From NCBI GenBank assembly GCA_014218235.1, contig CM024766.1, forward strand, positions 69,305,207 through 69,369,206: a DNA stretch of 64,000 bases, in the 5' to 3' direction. Below are positions 12,121 through 23,497 of the stretch, in pieces (within the stretch, counting starts at the first letter, position 1; each line of letters opens with the position of its first letter). A program made the position numbers and the translations under genes. The notes under the pieces are model-generated. The model did no database searches and was not told the DNA's origin. It saw nothing but the letters and a program-made list of their open reading frames with translations. The stretch is from Colocasia esculenta (Eukaryota; Streptophyta; Magnoliopsida; Alismatales; Araceae).

Positions 12121-12599
12121 CCAATGGAACAGTGTGGCTTGTTATACCAGTACCATTGCGAATGGTGTGCTGCGTGAAGAAGAGGGAGGAGACATTAAGC
12201 CCTTCTAACACACCCCGATTGAGGTGTGTTTGCACTAAAAAAACATCTTTTTTTGGAAATAATAGCTTAATCGATCGGTTTCCAAGTTCACACAATTTTA
12301 GTTCAATGAATAAACGCATGGCATGTGTATTATAAACCAAGGTTCGCCGTACTGTTCGGATTGACTTCGCCGTATTCTCTGTGGGAAGGTACGTACCGTA
12401 CCGTTGAGGTACGATAGAAAAATAACTTGTTTGATTTATTTTTTTAATTTTGTAAATGAGCAAACTTCAACAGAAGACTCTCCATCCAACCTTAAGATAT
12501 ATTTTTCATCTCTTCTCATACATGCATTTTTTCTCTCTCCCCTTTCTTTCTTATATTCTCCAAAACTATCAGAGATATCATGCCTTCTATAGCTTAAAA

Positions 12600-13020
12600 A
12601 AAAGTTGATATGCTCATGAGGTCTTCATCAAAGTTGTTCTATTCTTTTTCAGCTTCGTCTTCAAAGTGGAATCACTATAATTGGTGGTCTATGTCCAAAT
12701 TTATAGTAGATTATTCTTCACATTCTCTCTCATATCATGATTTACATATACATGATTATCATACCTTCTACATCTCAATTGAGGGTATATCTCTTCGAGA
12801 CTTCCTCATGAAAGGTGTTCCCCACAACTTTCTTTATTAGTTCCAACTAAAATCACATCAAATGAATATATGTGTTTAAAGATACAGTGGATTATTCTTG
12901 ACCTTCTATCTCATATCGCAATCTAAAAATTAGCAATGAGTGCGGCCTCTCTACAACCTGAATGAGGGTGATCTAATCTTTGGACTTTTCATAAAAGTTG
13001 TTCATAATATGACTAATGTA
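12600..13020 (+). repeat. Block shared with the LTR of element G
   Basis: The segment with AAGTGGAATCAC, TAGATTATTCTTCACATTCTC and CTCATGAAAGG recurs at 58140-58420 in the LTR of element G with the same order of motifs. Here it lies inside the hAT-like element, probably as an LTR fragment carried or inserted there. Confidence 0.6.
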
Positions 13021-13230
13021 TTCTATTAATATCAACACCAAGAATTCAAAAACAGAAACAAAACTGTAACGTCTTAAAATGTATAATAAAATATTAATAT
13101 AACACTAAAAAAGTAAAAGATATAGTAAATTATACGTAAAATATGATCACTTATATAAAATATAATTATCTTTAATTTTAGAATATTTTTTTTATTATTA
13201 ATATAATTCTGATATTATCTTTGATTGTGT

Positions 13231-13975
13231 GCACTTCAACGAGACGATATTCGGTTCCAAAAATAAAGTCAAACTTGAAGTCATCATAATTACTAGAAAA
13301 ATATGTTGATTTTAAAAATATAAAATATCAAGAATTATTGATGCATAGATGTTGAGATTAAGTCAACCTAATAATTTTTGAGATAATTTTTACTTGATAA
13401 AAATTAATTTAAAAAATTAAACTATAATTGCTATAATTTGTATCATCTCTTAATTAGTTTATGTTTAAAATTTTATCTCAATTAGACACTATTTAGACCC
13501 CTTAAATGCACACAGGGTTTGTCGCTGTACGGCGATCCCTCTGTACTTCAATGGGACGACATTTGATTCTGAAAATAAAGTTAAATTTAAAGTCATCATA
13601 ATTACTAGAAATATATACTTATTCTAAAAATATGAATATCATGAGTTATTGATGCATAGATGTTGAGATTAAGTCGACCTAATGATTTTTGAGACAATTT
13701 TTACTTGACAAAAAATAATTTAAAAAATTAAACTAAAATTACTATAATTTGTATCATCTATTAATTAACTTATGTTTGAAATTTCATCTTAATTAGACAT
13801 CATTTAGATCTCTTAGATGTTGAGATTAAGTCGATCTAATGATTTTTGAGACAATTTTTACTTGGTGAAAAATTAATTAAAAAAATTAAACTAAAATTAC
13901 TACAATTTGTATCATCTCTTAATTAACTTATGTTTAAATTTTCATTTCAATTAGACACCGTGTAGATCCCTTAAA
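13231..13975 (+). repeat. Three degenerate direct repeats
   Basis: Copies start near 13231, 13535 and (partial) 13812. All share GATGTTGAGATTAAGTC, a TTTTTGAGA..ATTTTTACTT block and AATTTGTATCATCT. They lie within the hAT-like element and have no coding sequence. Confidence 0.75.
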
Positions 13976-14337
13976 TACATCGAATGTGAAAATGAAAGTA
14001 AAATAAAAAAAAAACAAAATCGGCGCGGTCCAACCCATACCGATTCGTACTGGACTGACCCGGCCCGCAAACCGTGGCGGTTCGCCTGGGTCGCCCAACC
14101 CAAGCGACCCGACCGTGCTGGGCGCCGCCCGCACCCAGGCACGGTGCGGTTCGTGCCGCGGTACGTCGAACTCTGTTATAAACACACTCGCTAGCCCACT
14201 TCGTAAAGGTTTAAACAGATTTAATTTATTTTTTGGATGTATGCAACAGATTATTAAATTTATCGTTAAAAGTGGAGTCAAATACGTACGTAGTAAATCA
14301 AATTTCATCTTTTTTATTCATACAAGATATATATAAA

Positions 14338-14983
14338 TGATGCGACCCGTCGCTAGCCGACCTAACACCAACCTAGTCATCAGATTCCGTTCGCCGATGA
14401 CCCAGCGTCTGTATAGTCGACGAAGACCTAAGTCCTCGGCTTGTCGGCCCCGTTTCGTCCCAGGACGATTTCTAACTCTCGCTCTCGAGAGATCCGCGAG
14501 GTCGGGCTCGTGATCTGGGTGCATCCTGCTGCGCGCCAGGTCACACTTGCCCATCTTCACGGGATGGATCCCAGGAGATCGCGGCCCCTCAAGCCCCAGC
14601 TGTCATGCTCCCATGAAAGGAAGTCCTTGTAACGGCAAGCCTCCAGGATCTTGGCTGTGAGGTGCGCCATTACCTCCGTAACTGCACCTAGCAAGATTGG
14701 AGGCGTAGAAGGAGAGCACGTCTTCTCTCCCCACTAGTGATTCATATGGCCTGGTCCTTATAAAAGGAAGAGGCACCGCATGCAGAAGAGGTACGCTATC
14801 AAAAACACTGATCTCCTCAATCCATACATCCAATCTGACTTGATCATCGGAGTGTGCTCCCACTGAGATCCCTCGGTGGTTTTTTGCAGGTCGGAGCTCG
14901 TTCCTACACGTCGGAAGGCGGTCCTCCATCCCTTGGGTACATCCTCTCGGCCTCGGCCGATCTCACTTGCTGTTACAGCAACA
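14338..14983 (+). repeat. 5' LTR of element C (646 bp)
   Basis: TGATGCGACC...CAGCAACA. TATAAAA at 14759-14765 is the likely promoter. Compared with the 3' LTR it has about 96 extra bases around 14436-14531. Confidence 0.92.
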
Positions 14984-14984
14984 T

Positions 14985-15003
14985 TTGGCGTCGTTTGTGG
15001 GAA
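14985..15003 (+). promoter_or_regulatory. Primer-binding region of element C
   Basis: TTGGCGTCGTTTGTGGGAA directly after the LTR, of the TTGGCGCCGT type usual in Tat/Athila elements. I did not assign the primer tRNA. Confidence 0.7.
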
Positions 15004-15016
15004 AAAGCTTCCCTTC

Positions 15017-16575
15017 ATGGCACACAAGGGAAAGGCGGTCGCTCGTCTGTCAGGCGACGAGGTCGCCCCCACCGACGTCGTTGAAGAAGTTGCCGGAGGC
15101 GTCTCGGGAATAGGAGAGCAGGGTTCGACGACATCCTCACGCCTGGACCGCGTCGAGCAGATGCTCACAGGCCTCCAGCAGGTGTTAATGAGGATGGAGT
15201 AGAAACAATAGGAGTCCCCGGCCTAGGGCGAGATCATAGGTCGCCCGGTAGTCCAGGCTCTGGGAGCACCAGAGGACATAGGGGGGCCTGACATCCAATC
15301 GGCCCGACCAGCCATGTCGACAAGTCAGGCCAACGTCCAGAGAGCAGCGCCCGTGGTCTCCTTGCTAGCCCCAGCACAAGCCACCACCCTCCCGGTGGCG
15401 CCCATGGTAGCAGCAAAATATGGCGGGGCGAAGACTAACGACGCCGATCACTTTTCGGCCAAATCAACGCCACCACGACAAGCCTACCACATGTCGATCC
15501 TCAGTGGAAGGACGACCTACAGGAGATGAACAGGAAAATAGAAGCACTTCAATGAAGCACACTCGCACCCTCCGTGGCGACACTGCTGACCACCTCGCCC
15601 TTCGCAGAAGAAATCACCTCGGCACCAGTGCCTGCGAAGCTGCAACTATCGAAGTCCAGGAGCTACAACGGGACAACCAACCTTGTTTATCATCTCGACC
15701 ACTTCCAAGGGAAAGTGGAAATGGTAAATGTCACTGACGCTTTGAAGTGTCGTGCCTTCATGTCTACCTTGGACGATGCAGCTCTGCAGTGGTTCAGGGC
15801 ACTCCCTACCTGGTCGATTGTCAGCTTCTCCGACCTGGCCCAGTGTTTCCTTGACCATTTCTTCAACACGGTGCAACACTCCTTATGTACCGACAACCTG
15901 TGGCTCGTCGCCCAGAAGGAGGGCGAGATGTTTCGAGATTATGCAAAACGGTTCCAGCTCGAGGTGATGAAAGTGGTGGATCTGGACCTGAGGACGGCTG
16001 TAAACATCCTAACGAGGGTGTGCTCTGACGTCGCGTTTGTTGCTTCCATTGCCAAGAAGCCACCGGTAAGCCTCTCCGACCTCCTCTCTAGAATGCAAAA
16101 GTACGTGAGGCTGGAGTCGACACTCGGTGCGGCTGCGAGGCTCGGACGACTGCCCGAGCGAGGACCCATCAATACGGAACAGGAGGCCAAGAAGCAATGG
16201 AGGGAGGAATCGTCGAGTGGAGAACGGTGATGAGATACTGAGCGCCGACGAGACTCGGATCGCGATCGTCATCCTGATGAATCGCGTCGCATAAGGGATC
16301 TCCCTCATTTTGGGAGGATGCCCTCGGAGATCCTCCCAATCATCAAAAAGCTTCCCATGTTCCGAAGGCCAGAGCCGATGATGAGGCCACCCTCTGGTCG
16401 AGGGGCTAACCTCTACTGTGACTACCACAAGGAGTACGGCCATCTGACCAACCAGTGTAGAAGCCTCACGATGGAGATCGCGGAGATACTGCGGCGAGGA
16501 ATAATCGGAAAGGACGTCGTCGACGGCCGGACGAGGACACGCACCCCCGAGAAATTAAGAACGAGAGGCCACTGA
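15017..16575 (+). pseudogene. gag: gag of element C
   Basis: Capsid polyprotein of a Tat element. ATG 15017 begins MAHKGKAVARL. The first frame has three closely spaced TAG codons (15200-15226), each one C-to-T step from CAG, and runs to 15529; a frameshift before 15574 moves it to the frame read to 16575. The capsid domain (about 15600-16150; PFAEEI, LKCRAFMSTLDDAALQWFRAL, LFRDYAKRFQLEV-type helix) is followed by a CHHC zinc motif, YCDYHKEYGHLTNQC, near 16416-16460. Another TGA-TGA-containing stretch lies around 16228-16240. It is not translatable as it stands. Confidence 0.85.
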
Positions 16576-16660
16576 AGCGAAGGGGGCCGTCCTTGTCCTC
16601 GCAAGCGGCTCGTTTAGCGGTGGCGATAGCAGGAGGAAGAGGAAGGCTTACGCGTCGGCC

Positions 16661-19600
16661 GTGGCGACTGAAGCACCGAGCTTGCCCGCGCCGAGAGCCA
16701 GAGGAGTCATCACATTCTCCGATGAAGATGCTGTCGGGCTGAGCTTCCCCCACGACGACGCGTTAGTGATCCATGCCGACATTGACAGATACACTGTACA
16801 CCGTATCCTTGTGGATAACGGGGTAGCACCCGACGTCCTATTTTATGAGTGTTTCCTTAAAATGACCAACTTGAGCACGGAGCTCAAGCCAGTTGCTACT
16901 CCTTTGTTTGGTTTCAGTTGGATGCCCGTGAATGCTGAGGGCTCCATCAGACTGAAGGTGACAGTAGGCACCCGTCCGCACCATGTGACGGTTGAGGTCG
17001 ACTTCCTCATTGTAAAAGTGAAGTCGGCCTACAACACGATCTTTGGTCGGGGCCTGCATGGGAAGTTGGGAGGAGTGCCATCGACTTATCACCAGAAGCT
17101 AAAATTCCCAACTCCTAGCAGGATAGGAGAGGTCGTCGGGAACCATGCCGAGGCTCGCCGATGCTATGTAAATTCCATTAAGGAAAAAGAACCAACCATT
17201 CCGGAGTATGCGCCTGATTGTGCTGATAATGACGAAAGGCATGAACCAGTGGAACAAACTAAACAGATAAAAGTTGAGAAGGGAGCCCTGGCCGTCGGGG
17301 CCGAGCTCGGAAACCTAGAAGAGGGGATTGTCGCTTTTCTCGAAAAAAGTAGAGACGTGTTCCCCTGGTCGGATGACTACCTCCTCGGGATCGACCCCAA
17401 GATTATCGAGCATCACCTGAACGTTAACCCCAAACCACGACCAATTTGTCAGAAGAAAAGACCATTGTCGGCCGATCGACAGGAAGCAGTAGATGACAAC
17501 TTGGTGAAATATTTGCGAGCAGGGACCGTTCGAGATTCGTTCTATCCAGAATGGGTCGCCAACGTTGTCTTGGTGCGAAAGGCAAACGGGAAGTGGCAGA
17601 TGTGTGTAGACTTCACCGACCTGAACAAGGCATGCCCAAAGGATAGCTTCCCACTGCCTCGCATCGACCAGCTCGTAGACTCAACGGATGGACACGAACT
17701 CTTAAGCTTCCTCGACGCCTATTCCGGGTACCACCAGATCAAGATGGCTCTAGAGGACGAGGAGAAGACGTCCTTCACTACAGAGAGAGGTCTGTATATA
17801 TTGCTTTACCCGCATGCCGTTTGGATTGAAAAATGTAGGGGTGACATACTAGAGGCTCGTCAACATGATGTTCGAAGAATAGATCGGGAAGACAATGGAA
17901 ATCTACATCGACGACATGTTGGTGAAGAGCCGATGAGCAGAAGACCATGTAAGGGACCTAGCCGAGGCATTCGAAGTGCTGCGACGATACGAGATGAAGC
18001 TGAATCTCGAAAAGGGTGTCTTCAGCGTCCGGGCAGGGAAGTTCCTGGGCTACCTCGTGTCTAGCTAGGGAATCGACGTCAACCCCGATAAAGTCTGAGC
18101 GATCATCGACATGACAGCTCTGAGGACGGTAAAGGAGGTACAAAGACTTAATGGCAGAGTTACGGCTCTTAGCAGGTTTATGTCCAGGTCGGCGGAATGA
18201 TGCAGACCATTTTTCGAGGTACTGAGGATGGGTCGCTTCGAGTGGACCGAGGAGTGTCAAAAGGCGTTCGACGAGCTGAAAGCACATCTGGAACATGTAC
18301 CAACGTTAAGCAAGCCGAAAGTCAGGGAGGTACTAAGGCTGTTCACTATATGGTCCAAACCTAAAAACCGAACCAAACCGATCGGTTCGGTTCGGTTCTG
18401 TTTGGAGGACTTCACTGTTCAGTTCGGTTTTAGACTGGGAAACCAAAATGAATCAAATATGTATATATATAAATATATATATATATATATAATTAAATAT
18501 TACATTTAAATAGAAAACCGACTGTAGCGCAGCAGAACGGGCCCTCTGGCGTGCGCTCCGCACCCTCCGCGCGCGTTGGCGCGAGTTCGAGCCTCGCCAG
18601 CGCCTTGCAAAGATCCGATTTTTTGCCATTTTCCCTATTTTTGTGCACGCAGTGGCCAGTTTTGGCCAATTTCAGTTTGAACCGAACAGGTTCGGTTCGA
18701 TTCACCGAAGGGGTTCGGTTCAGTTCAGTTTCCCCAAAAATTGGGGAAACCGAACCGAACCGTTGTACACCCCTAGGAGGAACTGCTGCTACACCTCTCC
18801 ACGACAGCCTATTCTATCAGTTCGGTGCTCGTGCGGGAAGAGAATAGAACCCACCTTCCAGTATATTACACAAGCAAAGCACTGCGAGGAGCCGAGCCAC
18901 GATATTCTGACCTTGAGAAGGTCGGATATGCGCTGATGATGGCGGCATGATGACTACGCCCTTACTTCCAATCGCACAGAGTTGTCATACTCACCGACGT
19001 ACTGATTCGACAAGTCCTCGGCCGACCCGAGTCCTCCGGAAGGTTGGCCAAGTGGGCTATCGAGCTCGGAGAGTTCGACATCGAATTTAGGCCTCGGGTC
19101 GCTATCAAAGCTCAGGCTCTCGCAGATTTCATTTTCGAAGGGACGGCTCGAGCAGTGCCAGAGGAAGATACCGACGAGTGGTGGGAGACGTTCGTTGACG
19201 GAGCCTCGAATTCTCTAGGCAGTGGAGCCGAGGTGGTCCTACACTCGCTCGACGACCTTAATCTAAGGTACGCCGTTCGTTTCGGCTTTTATGCTTCTAA
19301 CAATGCGGCCGAATATGAAGCAGTGATATCAGGGCTTAAGATGGCAACGTCCCTTGGGGTCAAAAGGATACGTGTCTACAGCAACTCCCAGCTGGTCGTC
19401 AGCTAGGTGTCACAGAAATTTGAGGCGAAGGAAGCCAAGCTTAGGTCTTATATGACGAAAGTCCAAAGACTCATGGCTGCCATCGATTCGGCCGAGCTAG
19501 TGAAGATACTGAGGACCGAGAATATGCAAGCCGACGCCCTTTCCAAATTCGCGTCGACCTCGCTTGAACCTCCGTCATCGATACTGGTAGAAGAGCTTCA

Positions 19601-20887
19601 TGAACCGACCATAGCAACCAAGGGAGTGATGAGCATCGACATCAAGACGACGTGGATGACCCTGCTGATAGATTTCCTTAGGGACGGGTTACTACTAGAA
19701 AATAGAGAGGAGGCCGACAAGACTAGAAGACGAGCGTCGAGGTTTTTATCGTCGGCAAAGACTTATATCGAAAAGGATTCAGCTATCCGAACCTCTTGTG
19801 CATGGACCCGAGCCGAGCGGAGGAAATCATCAAGGAGGTACATGAAGGTACTTGTGGTTGTCATGCAGGTCCTCGTTCGTTGGTGCGAAGGATAACCTGA
19901 CAAGGTTATTGGTGGCCCACCATGCTTAGAGATGCCGAGAAATATGTGAAGAGTTGCCACCGATGTCAGCTCTTCAGCAAGATTGATCAGCAACCGCCTT
20001 CAGAGCTCACAAACATAACCTCCCCATGGCCGTTCGCACAGTGGGGTATGGACATCCTCGGACCATTCCCCCCCGTGTCGAGCCAGCGAAAGTTTATCAT
20101 TGTCGGGGTTGATTATTTCACATAATGGGTCAAAGCCGAGCCGTTGGCAAAGATAACCGACGCTAATGCCTGGGGTTTCGTTTGGATGAACATAATTTGC
20201 AGGTTCGGTCTTCCTCGGACGATCATTACCGACAATGGACGCCAGTTCGACAACGCTAAGTTCCGACGAAATTGTGAGGCGCTCGGGATTGAACATAGAT
20301 TCTCCTCGGTCGCTCATCCCCAGTCAAATGGGATGGCCAAGGTAACAAACTGAACAATCTTAGGTGGATTGAAGAAGAGGCTACAAAGCCATAAAGGCCG
20401 TTGGGCCGACCAGCTGCTCAACGTACTATGGGCATATAGGACAACGCCGAGAGAAGCAACTCAAGAGTCACCGTTTGCACTTGCGTTTGGTGTAGAGGCT
20501 GTGTCACCCGTAGAAATGCTCGTCCCATCGGGAAGAGTCCTCAGGTTTGACCAACGGAACAATGATCTCGCCTTGCTAGTTGAGCTCGACTTAGCGGAGG
20601 AGAGACGAGGAAAAGCATCGGCAAGGATGGAAGTTTACCAACGACGGGTTAAGAGGAACTTAGAAAGGAACGTCAAGCCGTGGCGCTTCAAAGTGGAAAG
20701 CCTCGTCCTCAGAAAACTTGCAATCTTGGACCCGAAGTTGGCTAGCGGTAAGCTGTCAGCTAATTGGGAAGGGCCCTATCATGTCGTCGAGCACCTCGGC
20801 CACGGCACTTATCGGCTGACCGACCTTAGTGGTATTGTCATTCCAAGAATGTGGAACATCGAGCACCTCCGAGGATACTTTCCTTGA
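16661..20887 (+). pseudogene. pol: pol of element C: protease, RT, two RNase H, integrase
   Basis: Pieces in order: protease (ILVDNGVAPDVLFYE near 16806, where the usual D-T/S-G triad reads DNG); RT (CVDFTDLNKACPKDSFPLPR, then YIDD at 17904-17915 after a frameshift near 17797); canonical RNase H (SKALRGAEPRYSDLEKVGYA near 18875) split by an insertion; archaeal-type RNase H (FVDGAS, AEYEA, VYSNSQL near 19191-19400, where the usual SDS aspartate is Asn); integrase zinc region (CHRCQLF near 19960) and core (MDILGP, TDNGRQFD). The motif that should hold the catalytic Glu reads NGMAKVTN. Further stops occur at 19404, 20123 and 20351; the C-terminal part (20369-20887) is open. All activities would be lost. 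Confidence 0.88.
18345..18775 (+). mobile_element. SINE-like / TTCGGTTCGG-rich insertion in the RNase H of C
   Basis: About 430 bases interrupt the RNase H reading frame between 'EVLRLFT' and 'STTAYSISSVL'. Inside are a Pol III A-box-like TAGCGCAGCAGA (18525-18536) and a B-box GTTCGAGCC (18585-18593) about 50 bases apart, as in tRNA-derived SINEs. Arrays of GGTTCGGTTCGG lie near 18383 and 18690-18765, with a small (TA)n tract near 18468. The right edge GTACACCCCTA resembles ends common in plant hAT-type elements. No target duplication was found, so the class is open. Confidence 0.55.
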
Positions 20888-20925
20888 CGAATAAGCAAGG
20901 TCGCTAAGGTGCTCTATGTTGTAAA

Positions 20926-21305
20926 ATGAGGTCGCTTCGGCACTCTCCTTTGTAAGAGGTCGCTTAGGCACTCTTTGAAAATGAGGTCGCTCATGCACTC
21001 TTTGTAAACGAGGTCGCTTAAGGCACTCTTTGAAAACGAGGTCGCTTCGGCACTCTCCTTTGAGAACGAGGTCACTTAAGGCACTCTTTGAAAACGAGGT
21101 CTCTTCGGCACTCTCCTTTGCGAACGAGGTCACTCACGCACTCTGTAATCGAGGTCGCTTATGCACTCTATAATCGAGGTCGCTTAGGCACTCTCCCTCG
21201 TGAGAGGCCACTTCGGCATTATGTATTAAAGACGAGGATGCTTCGGCACTCTTCTCTGTAAGGGGTCGTGACGTCCCTCTATCTAGGTTGCTTCGACACT
21301 TCGTA
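20926..21305 (+). repeat. Tandem repeats in the 3' UTR of element C
   Basis: About 13 degenerate units of 24-32 bases built on GAGGTCGCTT(C/A)GGCACTCT followed by a variable tail (CCTTTGTAA, TTGAAAAC and so on). Such hypervariable 3' UTR arrays are known in Tat elements and can seed satellite DNA. Minus-strand ORFs over it are simply the array translated. Confidence 0.9.
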
Positions 21306-21400
21306 GACAAGCTGAGAAATAAAAACGGAGCTATCTAGTCATCGGCAGGAACATCGATAAAGCAAGACGAGGAAACAATTTCATTAGTGGGAAAAGCATA

Positions 21401-23348
21401 TTACATTTTCATGGTCAGCGGGTCCTCGGCTATCACAGCATCGGCAGCCTGGTCAAGGACCCGATCGACGGTGGTTCCCACCACCTCATCCATGACTGCC
21501 GCCACCTCGTCATGGTCACCCACTTCGCAGACACCCTTAGTTGCTCCCCCGTCACCGAAACTCTTGGCTGCAGCCCCTTCACCGCATTCGTCCGAAAGAA
21601 ACGCCCCCGAGAAGTCGAGGCGGGGGTATAGCTCCTTCCCTTTCTCGAGGCAGGCGAGGTAGCCCTCCTTGAAAAGGCCCACGACTTCTTCTTGAAGCTC
21701 ATCGGAGTCGTGATATTCCTCTATCGCCTTCTCCCGTTCTTCGACGACGAGCTGTGAAGAATCCTTCCTTGATTTCTCGTGAGCCGCAATCTCATCGACG
21801 TGTGATTTCTTCGCGGCCACGAGTGCCTCCTTGGCCACCGAAAGAGCTCCCTTCTCGGATTGGAGGGTGGCTTGGAGGTCGGATTCCCTTTTCTTCGCAG
21901 ACTCTTCCTCCTTCAAGCGAAGGGCCTTCTCGGAGGCCACCACCTCTTCGGCCTCGGCGATGCGCTTGTCACAGGACTGGCTCTTCACCTCGGCCCGGTG
22001 CGTGAACGCCTCGAATGCGGCCAGTTGGCTCAGAAGTGCCGAATGGAAGTCGAACATGAGCCTACGTGAGGGCTTGTTCAGCGCATCCGCCTTTACCTCG
22101 GCAGGTAGGGCCTGACGTCCCCACGCTACTGGGTCCAGCTAGAGGTGGCCCTGAGTCGACGTGGAAGGAGCGGGTGCCGACTGCGGAGGACGTTTCACAG
22201 GCCTCTCCTATGGCAGCGGAACAGACGCCGAGCTTTGCTCAGGGGTCGTGGCCGACAAGTCAATTGGCGGAGCGGCTTCGACATCGCGCGAACGTTTCTC
22301 AGGGTGGGAAGCCACTTTCTTCTCCCTCGAGAAAATTTTGCTCCTTGCCCTCTCGGCGAGCGACAGCCCCTTGCGCACGGGTGCGTCCTTGTCGGCCATA
22401 GCTGCGAGAACAGGAGGAGTTAGGATCGCAAAATTATAAATGAACCGAGGAGACGGCCGGGAAGTGTGGCAACCTTTAGTGCCTTCATCTATCAGCTTGA
22501 ATAGCTTCTCGGAGGGTTCAAGCAGGTCGGGTGGATCCACCTCCTTTATAAGTGATATCTGAGAGCTCAAGTGCGCGGAGTATCGGTGACCCAAACGCCT
22601 TGTTCCGGACGTCGATGTCCGACCACTCGGTCGGGAAAGGCCACCTAGAGGGACAATAGATGAAACCAAAATTCCTCTTCCAACCATGGACAGAGGACGG
22701 TAGTCTGCCGAGGATATGCCGACCATTCCTCGCAGTAAAATAAAGCCAGTCCCCAAACGTCTTGATGGAAAAGAGGTAAAAGAAAAGGCGCAAAGTTGGA
22801 GGGACCCCTGCCAAGAAACACATAGAAAGAAAGCCGACGATTCTTCTCCAAGAATTCGGAGTCAGTTGGGAAGGAGTGATTCCGAGCTCTAGGAGAAGAA
22901 AGATGATGAAGGGGTGTAAAGGGAGACGGAAGCCGGCCCGGACCGCCTCGAAATAAACGAAGAATCCCCCCTTCATGACATGATGGGCTCGAAACCCTCG
23001 GTTGGCAAACATAATGGCATCAGCCAGAAGTGCGAGCCCAGGGTGAGAACTGATCCAGTCAAAAGTATCGGAGGAGACCTCACACCGTGCTTCAGCCACG
23101 TTGTCGGCCTAGCGATGAGCGCCAGCTGTGTGAGCCGAAGGCGCGCGTGGGACATACGTACCAGAACTAACTTCAAGAACAAAGGAGTCCTCGACGGGAC
23201 CCGACACCATGGTATCAAGGATCTCGGTGCCGGTTTCAAGGGTGTGGTCAGGAACCTCATCAGAGATGGGGTTCTCATTGGCATATCTACCGTTCGAAGA
23301 GGTGGACGATGAATGACCCTCGGTCGAGGAGGAGGATGAATGACTCAT
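21401..23348 (-). pseudogene. Antisense gene of element C (putative gypsy-type transposon family), intron-containing
   Basis: Minus-strand additional ORF between integrase and 3' LTR. It starts MSHSSSSSTEGHSS at 23348. After a Ser-rich leader and one in-frame TAG near 23111 comes the conserved domain (FEAVRAGFRLPLHPF, LTPNSWRRIVGF, LPSSVHGWKRNFGF; about 22600-23060) that I recognise as the 'putative gypsy type transposon' family (Transposase_28). A frameshift near 22560-22600 is followed by KEVDPPDLLEPSEKLFKL. A 72-base intron fits at 22402-22473. The second exon has a basic region and a long charged coiled coil (AEAEEVVASEKALRLKEEES) and ends at 21401; the stretch near 22060-22207 also needs a frame change. 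Function is unknown; the position is typical for Tat additional ORFs. It has its own TATA box at 23490-23497. Confidence 0.8.
22402..22473 (-). other. Putative intron in the antisense gene of C
   Basis: On the minus strand: donor AAAG|GTTGCC, branch-like CCTAAC, acceptor TGTTCTCGCAG|CTATGG; 72 bases, phase 1. Its removal keeps the same frame into MADKDAPVRKGLSLAERA. Confidence 0.6.
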
Positions 23349-23489
23349 CGCTTACCTCGGAAGGAAGCAAGCAGGAAAGACCACTGGCCCCAAGGCTGGC
23401 AAGAAGACGTCGGGTCATCGGAGAGGCATCGGCTCGGCAGACGGAGGCTCACGCGAAATAAGTGTGCCGCATCTGGCAATGACCTTGGA

Positions 23490-23497
23490 TATTTATA
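23490..23497 (-). promoter_or_regulatory. TATA box for the antisense gene of C
   Basis: Minus-strand TATAAATA, about 142 bases upstream of the antisense ATG at 23348, inside the element and outside the LTR. Confidence 0.5.

Larger units (their letters stand above)
12338..14175. mobile_element. Non-autonomous hAT-like DNA transposon (1838 bp)
   Basis: Ends are imperfect inverted repeats: CAAGGTTCGCCGTACTG at the left and, on the other strand, CAGAGTTCGACGTACCG at the right (13 of 17 match). They are flanked by an identical 8-bp direct repeat TTATAAAC at 12330-12337 and 14176-14183. An 8-bp duplication and CA-starting ends fit the hAT superfamily. No transposase ORF is present. The inside is AT-rich, with three copies of an approximately 290-bp repeat and a GC-rich right end. 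It lies about 250 bases beyond the GST stop codon, so it could affect GST 3' processing or silencing (inference). Confidence 0.72.

Noticed and set aside
20756..21133. Minus-strand ORF of 125 codons
   Set aside because: It is the 3' UTR tandem repeat of element C translated.
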